Origin: Trinickia diaoshuihuensis
GTDB lineage: Bacteria > Pseudomonadota > Gammaproteobacteria > Burkholderiales > Burkholderiaceae
Assembly (NCBI RefSeq): GCF_003390925.1
Contig: NZ_QUBS01000083.1
Location: 78,148-142,147 of the forward strand
DNA length: 64,000 nt
Reading direction: 5' to 3'
The notes under the pieces were generated by a model that saw only the letters and a program-made list of their open reading frames with translations, was not told where the DNA came from and searched no databases. Below are positions 51,230 to 61,335 of this stretch, piece by piece (position 1 is the stretch's first letter; each line of letters opens with the position of its first letter). Both the position numbers and the translations under genes were made by a program.

Positions 51230-51257
51230 ACATGGGCCTTCGGGCCCATGTTTCGTT
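51230..51257 (+). terminator. Rho-independent terminator after dxs
   Basis: ACATGGGCC (51230-51238), a TTCG tetraloop and GGCCCATGT (51243-51251) make a 9-bp hairpin followed by a T-rich stretch (TTCGTTATT). It ends the xseB-ispA-dxs unit. Confidence 0.8.
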
Positions 51258-51323
51258 ATTGACGCGACTCGCGCCGGCCCTTGCGCGCCGGCCTCTAGCT
51301 GCGCTCACTAGGACAGAACAACG

Positions 51324-52139
51324 ATGAACCAAATGAACCCTGCCTTCGTCATGCCCGACGTGCAAAGCACCGTGGACACGCGGCAGATTGCGATTCAGCG
51401 CGTGGGGGTAAAGGGCGTGCGTCATCCATTGACCGTACGCACCGCAAGCGGCGAAGTACAGCCGACCGTGGGCACATGGAACCTCGACGTGCATTTGCCC
51501 GCGGATCAGAAAGGCACGCACATGTCGCGTTTCGTGGCGCTGCTCGAAGGCAACAAGGCGCCTTTGGAGCCCGCGACGTTTCGCAAGATGCTGGGCGAAA
51601 TGCTCGATAAGCTCGAAGCGGCGGGCGGCCGCATCGAAGTGACGTTTCCCTATTTCGTACCGAAGACGGCGCCTGTTTCGGGCGTATCGAGCTTGCTGGA
51701 TTATGAGGTGACGTTGGCGGGCCAAGCGCGTGGGGGCGAAGTCCGCACGTTCATGCGCGTGCTCGTGCCCGTGACGAGTCTGTGCCCGTGCTCGAAGGAA
51801 ATCTCGCAGTACGGCGCGCACAACCAACGCTCGCACGTGACGATCGAGGTCGAACTCGTAGCGGACTTGCCGGTGGAGGCGCTGATTCGCATCGCCGAAG
51901 AAGAGGCATCGTGCGAGTTGTGGGGCTTGCTCAAGCGCCCCGACGAGAAGTTCGTGACCGAGCGCGCGTACGAAAACCCGAAGTTCGTGGAGGATCTCGT
52001 CCGCGACGTGGCGCAGCGGCTCAATGCCGATGAGCGCATCGTGTCCTACGTGCTCGAAGCGGAAAACTTCGAATCGATCCACAACCACAGCGCTTATGCC
52101 GTCATCGAGCACGACAAGCGCTCTGCGGCTGCTGCTTAA
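51324..52139 (+). CDS. folE2: GTP cyclohydrolase FolE2 (type IB)
   Basis: 271 residues. The metal-binding [20 protein letters not shown] segment with the catalytic Cys, and the early [20 protein letters not shown], identify the COG1469 family. It makes 7,8-dihydroneopterin triphosphate for folate or queuosine and replaces Zn-dependent FolE under metal limitation. GGACAGAACAACG precedes the ATG. Confidence 0.96.
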   Translation: MNQMNPAFVMPDVQSTVDTRQIAIQRVGVKGVRHPLTVRTASGEVQPTVGTWNLDVHLPADQKGTHMSRFVALLEGNKAPLEPATFRKMLGEMLDKLEAAGGRIEVTFPYFVPKTAPVSGVSSLLDYEVTLAGQARGGEVRTFMRVLVPVTSLCPCSKEISQYGAHNQRSHVTIEVELVADLPVEALIRIAEEEASCELWGLLKRPDEKFVTERAYENPKFVEDLVRDVAQRLNADERIVSYVLEAENFESIHNHSAYAVIEHDKRSAAAA

Positions 52140-52229
52140 CAGCCGGCCCGGTGCTATATCCGCCGGCTTCCCCCGCCTTCTCGCGAATCGGTAGCGCGCC
52201 GTCCGATTCGGCGGCCGCTATCGCTATCG

Positions 52230-53255
52230 CTATCGTGCCAGTGACGACAGGTCCCAGCGCGGCTTGACCGTGAACGCGTAGTCTTTATCGGCCTGCCCGG
52301 GCCAGCGCTGCAAGCGCAGCGCGCCGGCCAGCGCGATCATCGCGCCGTTATCGGTGCAAAGAGAAAGATCGGGGTAATGCACGTTAAAGCCGCGTTTTTT
52401 CGCGGCGGCCGACAGTGCCTCGCGCAATTGGCGATTTGCGCCGACGCCGCCGGCCACCACGAGCCGCTTGAGCCGCGTGCGTTTGAGCGCGCCCAGCGAT
52501 TTCGCCACGAGTACGTCCACGGCCGCATCGACGAAACCGCGCGCGAGATCGGCTTTCGCTTGTTCGCACACGTTCGCGCCCAGCTTTTTGCTCTGTGTCA
52601 GCACGGCGGTTTTCAAGCCGCTGAAACTGAAATCGAGATCGCCCGAATGAAGCATCGGCCGCGGTAGCGTCACAGCCCCTGGCGTGCCGTATTCGGCGAG
52701 CCGCGAAACTTCCGGACCGCCGGGATAGCCCAGGCCGAGCAGTTTGGCTGTTTTGTCGAAAGCTTCGCCCGCGGCATCGTCGAGCGTTTCGCCGAGCGTC
52801 TCGTAGACGCCGACGTCCGTGACGCGCATGAGTTGCGTATGGCCGCCCGAAACGAGCAGCGCGACGAATGGGAACGGCGGTGGTTCGTCGACGAGTAGCG
52901 GCGACAGCAGGTGGCCTTCGAGATGGTGGATGCCGATCGTCGGTTTGTCCCACGCCATCGCGAGCGCATTGGCGATGCTGGCGCCCACGAGCAATGCCCC
53001 CGCGAGCCCGGGCCCTTGCGTGAATGCGATCGCGTCGATGGCGGCGCGCGAGGCGCCCGAGCGAGCGAGAACGTCTTCGAGCAACGGCAACGCGCGGCGG
53101 ATGTGGTCGCGCGAGGCGAGTTCGGGCACGACCCCGCCGTATTCGCGGTGCATGGCGATCTGCGAATGCAGGGCGTGTGCGAGCAGGCCGCGCTCGGTGT
53201 CGTAGAGCGCAAGCCCGGTTTCGTCGCACGAGCTTTCGATGCCGAGAACGAGCAT
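52230..53255 (-). CDS. tsaD: tRNA N6-threonylcarbamoyladenosine synthase subunit TsaD
   Basis: 341 residues. [20 protein letters not shown] at the start, the metal ligands in HHLEGHL, and LVSGGHTQL and [12 protein letters not shown] of the ASKHA fold. It works with TsaB/TsaE to make t6A37 in ANN-decoding tRNAs. It is next to rpsU in many proteobacteria, as here, with a flavoprotein gene in between. A GCTATC triple repeat near the stop (about 52215-52233) has no obvious role. Confidence 0.97.
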   Translation of the reverse strand: MLVLGIESSCDETGLALYDTERGLLAHALHSQIAMHREYGGVVPELASRDHIRRALPLLEDVLARSGASRAAIDAIAFTQGPGLAGALLVGASIANALAMAWDKPTIGIHHLEGHLLSPLLVDEPPPFPFVALLVSGGHTQLMRVTDVGVYETLGETLDDAAGEAFDKTAKLLGLGYPGGPEVSRLAEYGTPGAVTLPRPMLHSGDLDFSFSGLKTAVLTQSKKLGANVCEQAKADLARGFVDAAVDVLVAKSLGALKRTRLKRLVVAGGVGANRQLREALSAAAKKRGFNVHYPDLSLCTDNGAMIALAGALRLQRWPGQADKDYAFTVKPRWDLSSLAR

Positions 53256-53372
53256 GGTGGATGGCTGAGCGCGGGCGGCCTGGGAGGGTCATCAAGGCCG
53301 CGGCCGCAAAGGTGCCCGTGAAAAACACAAAAGTATAGCAGCGCCCCGTAAGAGGCCGCTCGCGCAGGTAAA

Positions 53373-54602
53373 ATGCGCGCCATGGAATCATTCGACATCG
53401 CCGTCATCGGCGCAGGCGCGGCAGGCATGATGTGCGCGGCCGTGGCCGGACAGCGCGGGGCGCGCGTCGTGCTCATCGATCATGCGCCGCGCTTGGCCGA
53501 GAAGATCCGCATCTCGGGCGGCGGGCGTTGCAACTTCACCAACCTCCAAGCGGGCCCGGCCAATTACCTTTCGGCCAATCCGCACTTTTGCCGTTCCGCG
53601 CTCGCTCGCTATACGCCGCGGGACTTTCTCATGCTGCTCAAGTCGCACCGCGTCACTTGGCACGAGAAACACCGCGGTCAGTTGTTCTGCGACCATTCGA
53701 GCGAAGCGATCATCGAGATGCTCAAAGCCGAGTGCGACGCGGGGCGTATCGCGTGGCGCCGCCCGGTCGACGTGCAAGCGGTGCGTCGAAGCGAGGGCGG
53801 TGCGTTTTCGATCGACACGAACGCCGGCGAGATCCGCGCGCGCGCGCTCGTGATCGCGACGGGCGGCCTGTCGATTCCGAAGATCGGGGCGACCGACTTC
53901 GCGTACCGCATCGCGAAGCAATTCGGGCATAAGCTCGTCGATATGCGGCCCGCGCTCGTGCCCCTCACGTTTTCGTCGGACGAATGGTTGCCGTTCTCGA
54001 CGTTGGCGGGCGTCTCGCTCGAAGTCGAGGTGGCGGCCGGGCCCAAGCGCGCCCAGGGTTCGTTCGTCGAGGATTTGCTGTTCACCCACCGCGGACTGTC
54101 GGGCCCCGGCATTTTGCAGATTTCGAGCTATTGGCAGAGCGGCGAGCCGATCGCGATCGACCTGCTGCCCGGCCGAGACGCGGCTGCCGAGTTGCTCGAG
54201 GCCAAATCGAGCGGGACGAAGCGGCAGATCGGCAATCTGCTCGCCCAATGGCTGCCCGCGCGTTTGGCGCATGCCTGGCTCGAAGCGCACGATATTTCAT
54301 CCGAGGCGCGTTTGCCCGATTTGTCGGACAAATCATTGCGCCGCTTGGGAGAAGCCTTCTCGCGATGGACGCTCATCCCCTCCGGAACCGAGGGATACCG
54401 CAAGGCGGAAGTGACGAAGGGCGGCGTCGATACGAGAGAGCTGTCGTCCTCGACGATGATGAGCGCGCGTGCGCCTGGGCTCTATTTCATCGGCGAGGCC
54501 GTCGACGTGACAGGCTGGCTGGGTGGTTATAACTTTCAATGGGCATGGGCGTCGGGCGTGGCCGCCGGTGAGGCAGCGTTCGAGTTCTCACGAAGCGCTT
54601 GA
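53373..54602 (+). CDS. HI0933-family NAD(P)/FAD-dependent oxidoreductase
   Basis: 409 residues. The dinucleotide motif [20 protein letters not shown] and the family signature [11 protein letters not shown] are clear, followed by [20 protein letters not shown] and a C-terminal [20 protein letters not shown]. Function undefined; distant relatives reduce bile acid or other enoyl substrates. Starts at 53373 or the in-frame ATG at 53382; the first has AGGT just upstream. Confidence 0.9.
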   Translation: MRAMESFDIAVIGAGAAGMMCAAVAGQRGARVVLIDHAPRLAEKIRISGGGRCNFTNLQAGPANYLSANPHFCRSALARYTPRDFLMLLKSHRVTWHEKHRGQLFCDHSSEAIIEMLKAECDAGRIAWRRPVDVQAVRRSEGGAFSIDTNAGEIRARALVIATGGLSIPKIGATDFAYRIAKQFGHKLVDMRPALVPLTFSSDEWLPFSTLAGVSLEVEVAAGPKRAQGSFVEDLLFTHRGLSGPGILQISSYWQSGEPIAIDLLPGRDAAAELLEAKSSGTKRQIGNLLAQWLPARLAHAWLEAHDISSEARLPDLSDKSLRRLGEAFSRWTLIPSGTEGYRKAEVTKGGVDTRELSSSTMMSARAPGLYFIGEAVDVTGWLGGYNFQWAWASGVAAGEAAFEFSRSA

Positions 54603-54672
54603 CAACTTTCGTGTAAATGTGCAGAACGTCTGCTATACTCCCGGACCTTTGGGAAATTTCCTTTTTGGAAAC

Positions 54673-54885
54673 ATGACGATCATCCGCGTAAAAGAAAACG
54701 AGCCCTTCGAAGTCGCGATGCGCCGCTTCAAGCGCACGATCGAGAAGAACGGTCTGCTGACCGAGCTTCGCGCGCGCGAGTTCTATGAAAAGCCCACGTC
54801 CGAGCGCAAACGTAAGAAGGCTGCCGCGGTGAAGCGCCACTTCAAGCGCCTGCGCAGCCAGATGCTGCCGAAAAAATTCTACTGA
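54673..54885 (+). CDS. rpsU: 30S ribosomal protein S21
   Basis: 70 residues: [20 protein letters not shown] followed by the basic tail [20 protein letters not shown]. It binds near the mRNA exit and aids initiation. TTTTGGAAAC precedes the ATG. First gene of the macromolecular synthesis operon (rpsU, GatB/YqeY, dnaG, rpoD). A TATACT -10-like box is at 54634-54639 without a well-spaced -35. Confidence 0.98.
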   Translation: MTIIRVKENEPFEVAMRRFKRTIEKNGLLTELRAREFYEKPTSERKRKKAAAVKRHFKRLRSQMLPKKFY

Positions 54886-55031
54886 TTGTCCCGGCGCCGG
54901 TTCGGGCGCTCCGCACGCGGGGCTGCACCGGCGCTCGGTTTTGCGGTGGCAGCGGCTTCACGGCCATCCTGAATCGTTATTCGATTTGGTCGATCGCCTG
55001 GTCCTTGTCCCGTATGTGGCGCAGTGTGCGC

Positions 55032-55067
55032 AAAACCCGCTTGAGGAAAAGTCCCAAGCGGGTTTTT
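55032..55067 (+). terminator. terminator/attenuator hairpin between rpsU and the GatB/YqeY gene
   Basis: CCCGCTTG (55036-55043) pairs with CAAGCGGG (55055-55062), preceded by AAAA and followed by TTTTT. This strong hairpin partly separates the abundant rpsU message from the rest of the operon. Confidence 0.8.
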
Positions 55068-55129
55068 GCGCTCAGCACTGCGCCGCGTTAATTCAGTACC
55101 CATTCTTCTCTTTTTGCTTCGGGTGAAAG

Positions 55130-55576
55130 ATGAGTCTCAAAGATCGCATCAACGACGATATGAAGGCGGCCATGCGGGCGCGCGAAACGGGTCGCCTTGC
55201 AACGATCCGTTTGCTGCTGGCGGCCGTCAAGCAACGTGAAGTCGACGAGCGTGTGACGCTCGACGATGCCGCCGTCACGGCTGTCATCGACAAGATGATC
55301 AAACAACGTAAGGACTCGATCAGCCAATTCGAAGCAGCGGGCCGCAGCGATCTGGTCGAGCAGGAAAGCGCGGAACTCGCCGTTTTGACGGCCTATATGC
55401 CGGCGCAACTATCCGATGCCGAGATCGCCGAAGAGGTTCAGGCGGCCGTCGCAGAAACGGGCGCATCCGGTCCGCAAGACATGGGCAAGGTCATGGGCGT
55501 GCTCAAGGCGAAGCTGGCCGGCCGCGCCGATATGACGGCCGTGTCCGGGCTCGTCAAGGCGGCACTGGCCAAGTAA
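55130..55576 (+). CDS. GatB/YqeY domain-containing protein
   Basis: 148 residues. SLKDRINDDMKAAMRARETG, RLATIRLLLAAVKQREVDER and GPQDMGKVMGVLKAKLAGRA define the YqeY family, related to the tail domain of the GatB amidotransferase subunit, which binds tRNA. Role unknown. Commonly located between rpsU and dnaG, as here. Confidence 0.93.
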   Translation: MSLKDRINDDMKAAMRARETGRLATIRLLLAAVKQREVDERVTLDDAAVTAVIDKMIKQRKDSISQFEAAGRSDLVEQESAELAVLTAYMPAQLSDAEIAEEVQAAVAETGASGPQDMGKVMGVLKAKLAGRADMTAVSGLVKAALAK

Positions 55577-55649
55577 CGGCAAGCGCGATGCGGGAACGGG
55601 CGTTGCGCCGATGCGCGCGCCGCGGCCGCTTCGCTCGATCTGATCGCCT

Positions 55650-57542
55650 GTGATCCCACACGCCTTTCTTCAAGACCTGCTCAACCGCGTCGATATCGTC
55701 GACGTGGTGGGCAAGTACGTTCAACTGAAGAAGGGCGGGGCGAACTTCATGGGCTTGTGTCCGTTTCACAACGAGAAAAGCCCTTCGTTTACAGTTAGTC
55801 CAACTAAGCAGTTCTATCACTGCTTCGGTTGCGGTGCGCACGGCACCGCGATCGGCTTCTTGATGGAGCACGCGGGCCTGTCCTTCCCCGAGGCCGTGGG
55901 CGACCTGGCGCAATCGGTCGGCTTGACGGTCCCGCAGGAGCCCTCGCCCGGGCGCGGCGGATATGGCGCAGAGCGGGGCGGCTCGGGTGCCGAGCGATTC
56001 GGGCCGGCGCCCGTGGACGGGAAGACGGTTGCGGCGCTGTCCGACCTCATGCAAACCGCCTGCGATTATTACCGCCGGGCGTTGCGCGGCGCCCCGCAAG
56101 CGATCGAGTACCTCAAGAAGCGTGGACTCACCGGCGAGGTGGCCGCGCGTTTCGGGCTTGGCTACGCGCCGGACGGCTGGCAGAACCTCGAAGCCGTTTT
56201 CCCCGATTACCGCAACGACGGACTCGTGGAAGCCGGGCTCGTCATCCTCAGCGAGAAGCTCGATGCGCAGGGCCAGCCGCGCCGCTATGACCGTTTCCGC
56301 GAGCGGATCATGTTCCCGATCCGTAACGTCAAGGGCCAGGTCATCGGCTTCGGCGGGCGCGTGCTCGACGGCGGGGAGCCGAAATATTTGAATTCGCCGG
56401 AAACGCCGCTATTTAGCAAGGGGAGCGAGCTGTATGGGCTCTTCGAAGCGCGCTTGGCGATCCGTGAGGCGCACTCGGTGCTGGTGGTGGAAGGGTATAT
56501 GGACGTCGTCGCGTTGGCGCAACTCGGTTTTCCGAACGCCGTTGCGACCCTCGGTACGGCTTGTACGCCCATTCACGTGCAGAAGCTGTTGCGCCAAACG
56601 GATACGGTGATCTTCAGCTTCGACGGCGACGCGGCAGGCCGGCGCGCCGCGCGGCGGGCGTTGGACGCATGTTTGCCGCACGCGGCCGACAATCGGACGA
56701 TCCGTTTCCTGTTCTTACCGCAGGAGCACGATCCCGACAGCTTCATCCGCGAATTCGGCAAGGAGGCGTTTTCGGAGCAGATCGCACATGCGTTGCCCTT
56801 ATCGCAATTCATGCTTAACGAGGTGCTCGCCGGTAAGGAGCTCGATACACCCGAGGGCCGCGCGCGGGCGCTATTCGATGCGAAACCGCTGCTGCAAGCG
56901 CTGCCCGCGAATGCGTTGCGCGCCCAGATCATGCACATGTTCGCGGATCGGCTCGACGTGCCGTTCGAAGAGGTGGCGTCACTTTGCGACGTCGATACGC
57001 GTATTGCGGCCGCCCCCCGGCCCGCGCCCGCGCGTAAGGACCGGCGCCGAGTAACCGGGATCGAGGAGCGGGCTTTGCGCAATTTGGTCATGTATCCGCG
57101 CATCGTCTCCGTACTCGACGAGGAGAGCGAGGAGAGCCTCTTTAACCAGAGTCACCATGGGGAGCTGTTCGCGGAAGCGGCGACGCACGCGCGCGCATTA
57201 GGCGACGCCGCGGAGTTTCGCCACCTGTCTGATCTGCTTAGAAATGGGGCCAACGCGGCGACCTTCGAGGAAATCTTCCGCGAAATTCTGGACTATGATG
57301 AAAACGTACGCGATTTGCTGATGCACGACGCGCAGGATGCCGCGGCGGCCGAGCAGCAGCAAGAGCGCGAGCGCATCGCCGCCGAGGAGTTCCAGGCGGC
57401 CATCCTGAAAATCCGCTATGACGCGTGCAGCGAACGGCTCGAGCGGTTGTCGAGACAGACGAAGCTCACGCCGGACGAGATCGAACAATTCGCGGAGCTG
57501 AACCGTCAAAGGGCCGAGATGAAGCGGCAACTCGGGTTATGA
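55650..57542 (+). CDS. dnaG: DNA primase
   Basis: 630 residues from a GTG start. The CHC2 zinc finger (GLCPFHNEKSPSF, CFGCGAHG), the RNA polymerase core, the Toprim motifs (VVEGYMDVVALAQLG, FDGDAAGRRA) and the C-terminal helicase-binding domain are complete. A Gly/Ala-rich linker (about residues 95-125) follows the zinc domain. It synthesises primers for DNA replication. Confidence 0.97.
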   Translation: MIPHAFLQDLLNRVDIVDVVGKYVQLKKGGANFMGLCPFHNEKSPSFTVSPTKQFYHCFGCGAHGTAIGFLMEHAGLSFPEAVGDLAQSVGLTVPQEPSPGRGGYGAERGGSGAERFGPAPVDGKTVAALSDLMQTACDYYRRALRGAPQAIEYLKKRGLTGEVAARFGLGYAPDGWQNLEAVFPDYRNDGLVEAGLVILSEKLDAQGQPRRYDRFRERIMFPIRNVKGQVIGFGGRVLDGGEPKYLNSPETPLFSKGSELYGLFEARLAIREAHSVLVVEGYMDVVALAQLGFPNAVATLGTACTPIHVQKLLRQTDTVIFSFDGDAAGRRAARRALDACLPHAADNRTIRFLFLPQEHDPDSFIREFGKEAFSEQIAHALPLSQFMLNEVLAGKELDTPEGRARALFDAKPLLQALPANALRAQIMHMFADRLDVPFEEVASLCDVDTRIAAAPRPAPARKDRRRVTGIEERALRNLVMYPRIVSVLDEESEESLFNQSHHGELFAEAATHARALGDAAEFRHLSDLLRNGANAATFEEIFREILDYDENVRDLLMHDAQDAAAAEQQQERERIAAEEFQAAILKIRYDACSERLERLSRQTKLTPDEIEQFAELNRQRAEMKRQLGL

Positions 57543-57592
57543 GTCCGCGGGTGATGGGCCGGATGGGTTCGCGGGAGGGAGTGCGCCGTGTG

Positions 57593-57601
57593 TGATATAA
57601 T
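57593..57601 (+). promoter_or_regulatory. extended -10 promoter candidate for rpoD
   Basis: TGATATAAT, a TG plus TATAAT extended -10, lies 67 bp before the rpoD start in the dnaG-rpoD gap. No good -35 is seen, as expected for extended -10 promoters. It could give rpoD its own transcription inside the operon. Confidence 0.5.
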
Positions 57602-57667
57602 AAAAGGTTTTCAGCGGTTTAGTTTGTCTTTTCAAAGCAGGGGCGCTGCGGCAGGGGCGAAATAGCG

Positions 57668-60133
57668 ATGGCAAAGACTACGGGCGGGAAGGCGGCTGCG
57701 GCACGCGCGGCGGAACCTAGCAAGGGCGGTGCCCGAGGTTCCGGCAGGCGTACGGGCGGGCCGGCGCGCGGCGTTGTCGGTGCTGGATCCGCTCATGCTT
57801 CTGCCGGCAAAACATCGGCTGCGAGTGCAGCGGAGCGGGCCGGCAAGCGATCGGCAAGCTCGGGGGCTGTGCGGACTTCGGCGGCAGCCGCCGATATGAC
57901 CAAGGCGGCAAAGACGTCCGCCAAGCCGGAGACGAGGGCCGCCGCCGCGAGGCGGGCCGGCTCGAAAAGCGCAGAGGGCGCGACTGCCACGCCGGACGAT
58001 TCGGCAGTGCGCGATACCCAAGTATCCACGGTGCAACCGGCTGAAGTCCAGCAGCCGCGAGTCGAGACTATAGCCGGTACGGCGAACTCCATGACGAAAA
58101 AGCTGAACGAAGTATCCGTCGATGACGACGCAACCACCCAAGGCGAAGAGCAGCAAGCCACTTCGGGCAAGGGTGAGAAAGCCAAGGCGCGCGATCGCCG
58201 CGCGAAGGAAAAGGCGCTGCTGAAGGACGCGTTCGCGTCCACTCAGCCGGGTACGGCGGAGGAGCTCGAAGAGCGCCGCTCGAAGCTGCGCGCGCTGATC
58301 AAGCTCGGCAAGGAGCGTGGCTTTCTGACGTATGCGGAAATCAACGACCACTTGCCCGATAACTTCGCCGAGACCGAAGCGATCGAGGGCATCATCAGCA
58401 CGTTCAACGACATGGGCGTGGCCGTTTACGAGCAGGCGCCCGATGCCGAGACGCTGCTGCTGAACGACAACGCACCGGCTGTTTCGTCCGACGACGAAGT
58501 GGAAGAGGAAGCCGAGGTTGCGTTGTCGACGGTCGATTCGGAGTTCGGCCGCACGACCGACCCGGTCCGTATGTACATGCGGGAAATGGGGACGGTCGAG
58601 CTGCTTACGCGCGAAGGCGAAATCGAGATCGCGAAGCGCATCGAAGACGGCTTGAAGCACATGGTCATGGCGATTTCGGCGTGTCCGACGACGATCGCCG
58701 ATATTCTCGCGATGGCCGAGCGCGTCGCGAACGACGAAGTGCGTATCGACGAACTCGTTGACGGTCTCATCGATCCGAATGCGGAAGACACCGATGGCTT
58801 CTCGGCCCAAGAGGCCGAGGCGATCGAAAACGAGAGCGAAGAGGAAGAGGAAGAAGAGGCCGACGAGGAAGAAGAGGACGACGGCAGCGCGCAGGCCACG
58901 GCCAACGCCGCGCAACTGGAGGCGCTCAAGCGCGCGTCGCTCGAGAAGTTCGCTTTGATCAGCGAATGGTTCGACAAGATGCGCCGTGCGTTCGAGAAGG
59001 AAGGCTATAAGTCCAAGTCCTACTTGAAGGCGCAAGAAACGATTCAGAACGAGCTGATGTCGATTCGCTTCACGGCGCGTACGGTCGAGCGTCTGTGCGA
59101 CACGCTGCGCGCGCAGGTGGACGAAGTGCGTCAGGTCGAGCGTCAGATTTTGCATATCGTCGTCGACAAGTGCGGCATGCCGCGTTCGGAGTTCATCGCT
59201 CGCTTCCCGAGCAACGAGACCGACCTCGACTGGGCCGAGAAGGTGGTGGCCGAGGGGCATCCGTACAGCGCGATCTTGTCGCGCAACATCCCGGCGATTC
59301 GCGAACAGCAGCAGCGTCTGCTCGACTTGCAGGCGCGCGTCGTTCTGCCGCTGAAGGATTTGAAGGAAACGAACCGCCAGATGGCGGCCGGCGAATTGAA
59401 GGCGCGGCAGGCCAAGCGCGAGATGACCGAGGCGAACCTGCGTCTCGTGATTTCGATTGCGAAGAAGTACACGAACCGCGGCTTGCAGTTCTTGGATTTG
59501 ATCCAGGAAGGCAACATCGGTTTGATGAAGGCGGTGGACAAGTTCGAATATCGTCGCGGCTACAAGTTCTCGACGTATGCGACGTGGTGGATTCGTCAGG
59601 CCATCACGCGTTCGATCGCCGACCAAGCGCGCACGATCCGTATTCCGGTTCACATGATCGAGACGATCAACAAGATGAACCGTATTTCGCGGCAGATTCT
59701 GCAGGAGACGGGTCTCGAGCCGGATCCGGCGACGCTTGCGGAAAAGATGGAGATGCCCGAAGACAAGATCCGCAAGATCATGAAGATCGCGAAGGAGCCG
59801 ATCTCCATGGAAACGCCGATCGGCGACGACGACGATTCGCACCTGGGCGATTTCATCGAGGATTCGAACACGGTCGCACCGTCGGACGCCGCGTTGCATG
59901 CGAGCATGCGCGATGTCGTGAAGGACGTGCTCGATTCGCTGACGCCGCGCGAAGCGAAGGTGCTGCGTATGCGTTTCGGTATCGAAATGAGCACGGACCA
60001 CACGCTCGAGGAAGTCGGCAAGCAATTCGACGTGACGCGTGAGCGGATCCGTCAAATCGAAGCGAAGGCGCTGCGCAAGCTGCGTCACCCGAGCCGTTCC
60101 GACAAGCTCAAATCGTTCCTCGAAGGGAACTGA
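57668..60133 (+). CDS. rpoD: RNA polymerase primary sigma factor RpoD (sigma-70)
   Basis: 821 residues. Residues 1-140 form an Ala/Lys/Ser-rich extension absent from the E. coli protein. Region 1.1 follows ([20 protein letters not shown]), then 1.2 ([20 protein letters not shown]), an acidic non-conserved region with runs of Glu, region 2 ([32 protein letters not shown]), region 3, and region 4.2 ([20 protein letters not shown]). An internal Met at 58091 (MTKKLNEVS) is a possible second start. Confidence 0.97.
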   Translation: MAKTTGGKAAAARAAEPSKGGARGSGRRTGGPARGVVGAGSAHASAGKTSAASAAERAGKRSASSGAVRTSAAAADMTKAAKTSAKPETRAAAARRAGSKSAEGATATPDDSAVRDTQVSTVQPAEVQQPRVETIAGTANSMTKKLNEVSVDDDATTQGEEQQATSGKGEKAKARDRRAKEKALLKDAFASTQPGTAEELEERRSKLRALIKLGKERGFLTYAEINDHLPDNFAETEAIEGIISTFNDMGVAVYEQAPDAETLLLNDNAPAVSSDDEVEEEAEVALSTVDSEFGRTTDPVRMYMREMGTVELLTREGEIEIAKRIEDGLKHMVMAISACPTTIADILAMAERVANDEVRIDELVDGLIDPNAEDTDGFSAQEAEAIENESEEEEEEEADEEEEDDGSAQATANAAQLEALKRASLEKFALISEWFDKMRRAFEKEGYKSKSYLKAQETIQNELMSIRFTARTVERLCDTLRAQVDEVRQVERQILHIVVDKCGMPRSEFIARFPSNETDLDWAEKVVAEGHPYSAILSRNIPAIREQQQRLLDLQARVVLPLKDLKETNRQMAAGELKARQAKREMTEANLRLVISIAKKYTNRGLQFLDLIQEGNIGLMKAVDKFEYRRGYKFSTYATWWIRQAITRSIADQARTIRIPVHMIETINKMNRISRQILQETGLEPDPATLAEKMEMPEDKIRKIMKIAKEPISMETPIGDDDDSHLGDFIEDSNTVAPSDAALHASMRDVVKDVLDSLTPREAKVLRMRFGIEMSTDHTLEEVGKQFDVTRERIRQIEAKALRKLRHPSRSDKLKSFLEGN

Positions 60134-60172
60134 TCCCCGCGGGAATTGGTAGGATCGGTTTGGTAGGAAGCG

Positions 60173-60203
60173 AGGCCCGGCATTGATCTGCCGGGCCTTT
60201 TTT
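60173..60203 (+). terminator. Rho-independent terminator after rpoD
   Basis: AGGCCCGG (60173-60180) pairs with CCGGGCCT (60191-60198), extended by CA/TG, then a T run. It ends the rpsU-rpoD operon. Confidence 0.9.
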
Positions 60204-60364
60204 GTGGGGGTGCCGCTGGATGTGGGTTTGTTGAGCGTTTTGCCGTTTTTGATATTTGCGCGTAACGGCATTAGCCGATAGACTCGCAATCTTTCCGCGG
60301 GCGATGCCGCTCGCGGATGTGGGCATCCGCCACGAACAGAGAATTCCAAACTGTGGCGCGAGAC

Positions 60365-60452
60365 GGGCCGGACGCCGTGCTGGTTGCAGGCAGCGGACTC
60401 ATAATCCGCCTCCGAAAGGACACCGTGGGTTCGAATCCCACCCGGCCCACCA
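60365..60452 (+). tRNA. tRNA with CAT anticodon and long variable arm (probably Ile2)
   Basis: Acceptor arms GGGCCGG (60365-60371) and CCGGCCC (60442-60448) pair fully and ACCA is encoded. The anticodon stem GCGGA/TCCGC holds the loop CTCATAA, the same loop as tRNA-Ile2 of E. coli, whose C34 is changed to lysidine. The T arm is GTGGG-TTCGAAT-CCCAC. The variable region is 15 nt (60410-60424) with a TCC-GAAA-GGA mini-hairpin, as in class II tRNAs. The D arm has a 3-bp stem and, by standard numbering, A8 and T14 instead of T8 and A14. 88 nt in all. Confidence 0.8.
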
Positions 60453-60567
60453 TTTGAAGCTTTTTAGGGGTCCTGAGTGTTCAGTTTTGGGCATTCGTAT
60501 GCGTAAGGTGCGTATGGAGGCGCTTCTCGGAGGTTTCCGAGGAGGGCTGTCCCATTGCGTTGACTTC

Positions 60568-60972
60568 TCAGTCGTCGTGCATTGCTGACCAGAGGCCAAG
60601 ATGCTCGACGAACGGGTTGAAGTCCCGATCGCTAAACAGCAACGGAACGTGATTTTCGATGCAATAGGTCGCAATGATCGAGTCAATCGTTTTACGGATC
60701 GTCACCCCTTGTGCCCTAAGGTATCGATAATTTCTCGCGGCTTGAACGGCGATATCTTCGCCAGCCAATGTGAGCACGCGCATAGTGCCCGTCATCGTTT
60801 GCTTGACCAGATTGAATTCCCGCTCCGAGCGTACTCCCTGTAAAACCTCCGCAACAATGAGATCTCCCGAAATGATCTCCTCGGCGCCGAGCAAAACGTC
60901 AAGTTTCGTTGTCTCTGCAGACCGCACGTCTTTAAGGTAATCAATCCAAACGCTCGAATCAACCAATATCAT
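60568..60972 (-). CDS. vapC: VapC-type PIN domain ribonuclease toxin
   Basis: 134 residues. The PIN acidic residues appear in MILVDSSVWIDYL, the Glu of LIVAEVLQG, Asp in KTIDSIIATYC and FSDRDFNPF. VapC toxins cut initiator tRNA or rRNA when free. Its start overlaps the vapB stop by one base (TAATG), giving tight coupling. It is the first gene after the tRNA. Confidence 0.93.
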   Translation of the reverse strand: MILVDSSVWIDYLKDVRSAETTKLDVLLGAEEIISGDLIVAEVLQGVRSEREFNLVKQTMTGTMRVLTLAGEDIAVQAARNYRYLRAQGVTIRKTIDSIIATYCIENHVPLLFSDRDFNPFVEHLGLWSAMHDD

Positions 60973-61163
60973 TAATCTCTTCTCATTTCGTCAAGGTTCC
61001 CTTGCCAGTCGATCTTGCCGCGGAGCTGGCGAAGCTCTTCCTGCCGCTTCAATTGAATGATCTTCTGCAAGCCGAGCTCTACCACTTCCCGTTTAGTTTT
61101 CAAGCCGGATGCGGCAAGGGCGTCCGACATAAGGCGATCGTCTATATCGATGTTGGTACGCAT
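60972..61163 (-). CDS. vapB: VapB-type antitoxin
   Basis: 63 residues. The N-terminal ribbon-helix-helix MRTNIDIDDRLMSDALAASG with KTKREVVELGLQKIIQL binds DNA, and the C-terminal tail (QLRGKIDWQGNLDEMRRD) wraps the toxin. The ATG at 61163 starts the RHH strand; an ATG at 61175 adds four residues. It is expected to repress its own promoter. Confidence 0.9.
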   Translation of the reverse strand: MRTNIDIDDRLMSDALAASGLKTKREVVELGLQKIIQLKRQEELRQLRGKIDWQGNLDEMRRD

Positions 61164-61166
61164 AAT

Positions 61167-61196
61167 GTGTATCATTTGATGTATTCATACACATCA
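61167..61196. promoter_or_regulatory. inverted repeats upstream of vapB, candidate autoregulatory operator
   Basis: GTGTAT (61167-61172) with ATACAC (61187-61192), and TGATGT (61177-61182) with ACATCA (61191-61196), form overlapping inverted repeats directly before vapB. On the minus strand a TATGAT box overlaps the distal end. VapBC complexes usually bind such sites. The rest of 61176-61335 shows no gene. Confidence 0.45.
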
Positions 61197-61335
61197 TACC
61201 TCGCGGACGATGCGGAATCAATCGCGAGACGGCAGTACCGTCCGCTCCCTATTTCCTCTGAGCGATGGGGCGCTACGACGTCAGCCGATCAGCGACCGCC
61301 GGTCGCCCCTTCTCTCAAACCACCTAACGGCTTGG

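Noticed and set aside
52215..52233. GCTATC repeated three times near the tsaD stop
   Set aside because: Too short and simple to be a functional repeat.
54599..54639. TTGACA and TATACT before rpsU as one promoter
   Set aside because: The boxes are 29 bp apart, too far for a sigma-70 promoter; only the -10 may be real.
57632..60349. 905-codon open frame on the minus strand across rpoD
   Set aside because: It is the antisense shadow of rpoD. Very G/C-rich third positions remove stops from the opposite strand; the product is Arg/His/Leu-rich and has no domain.
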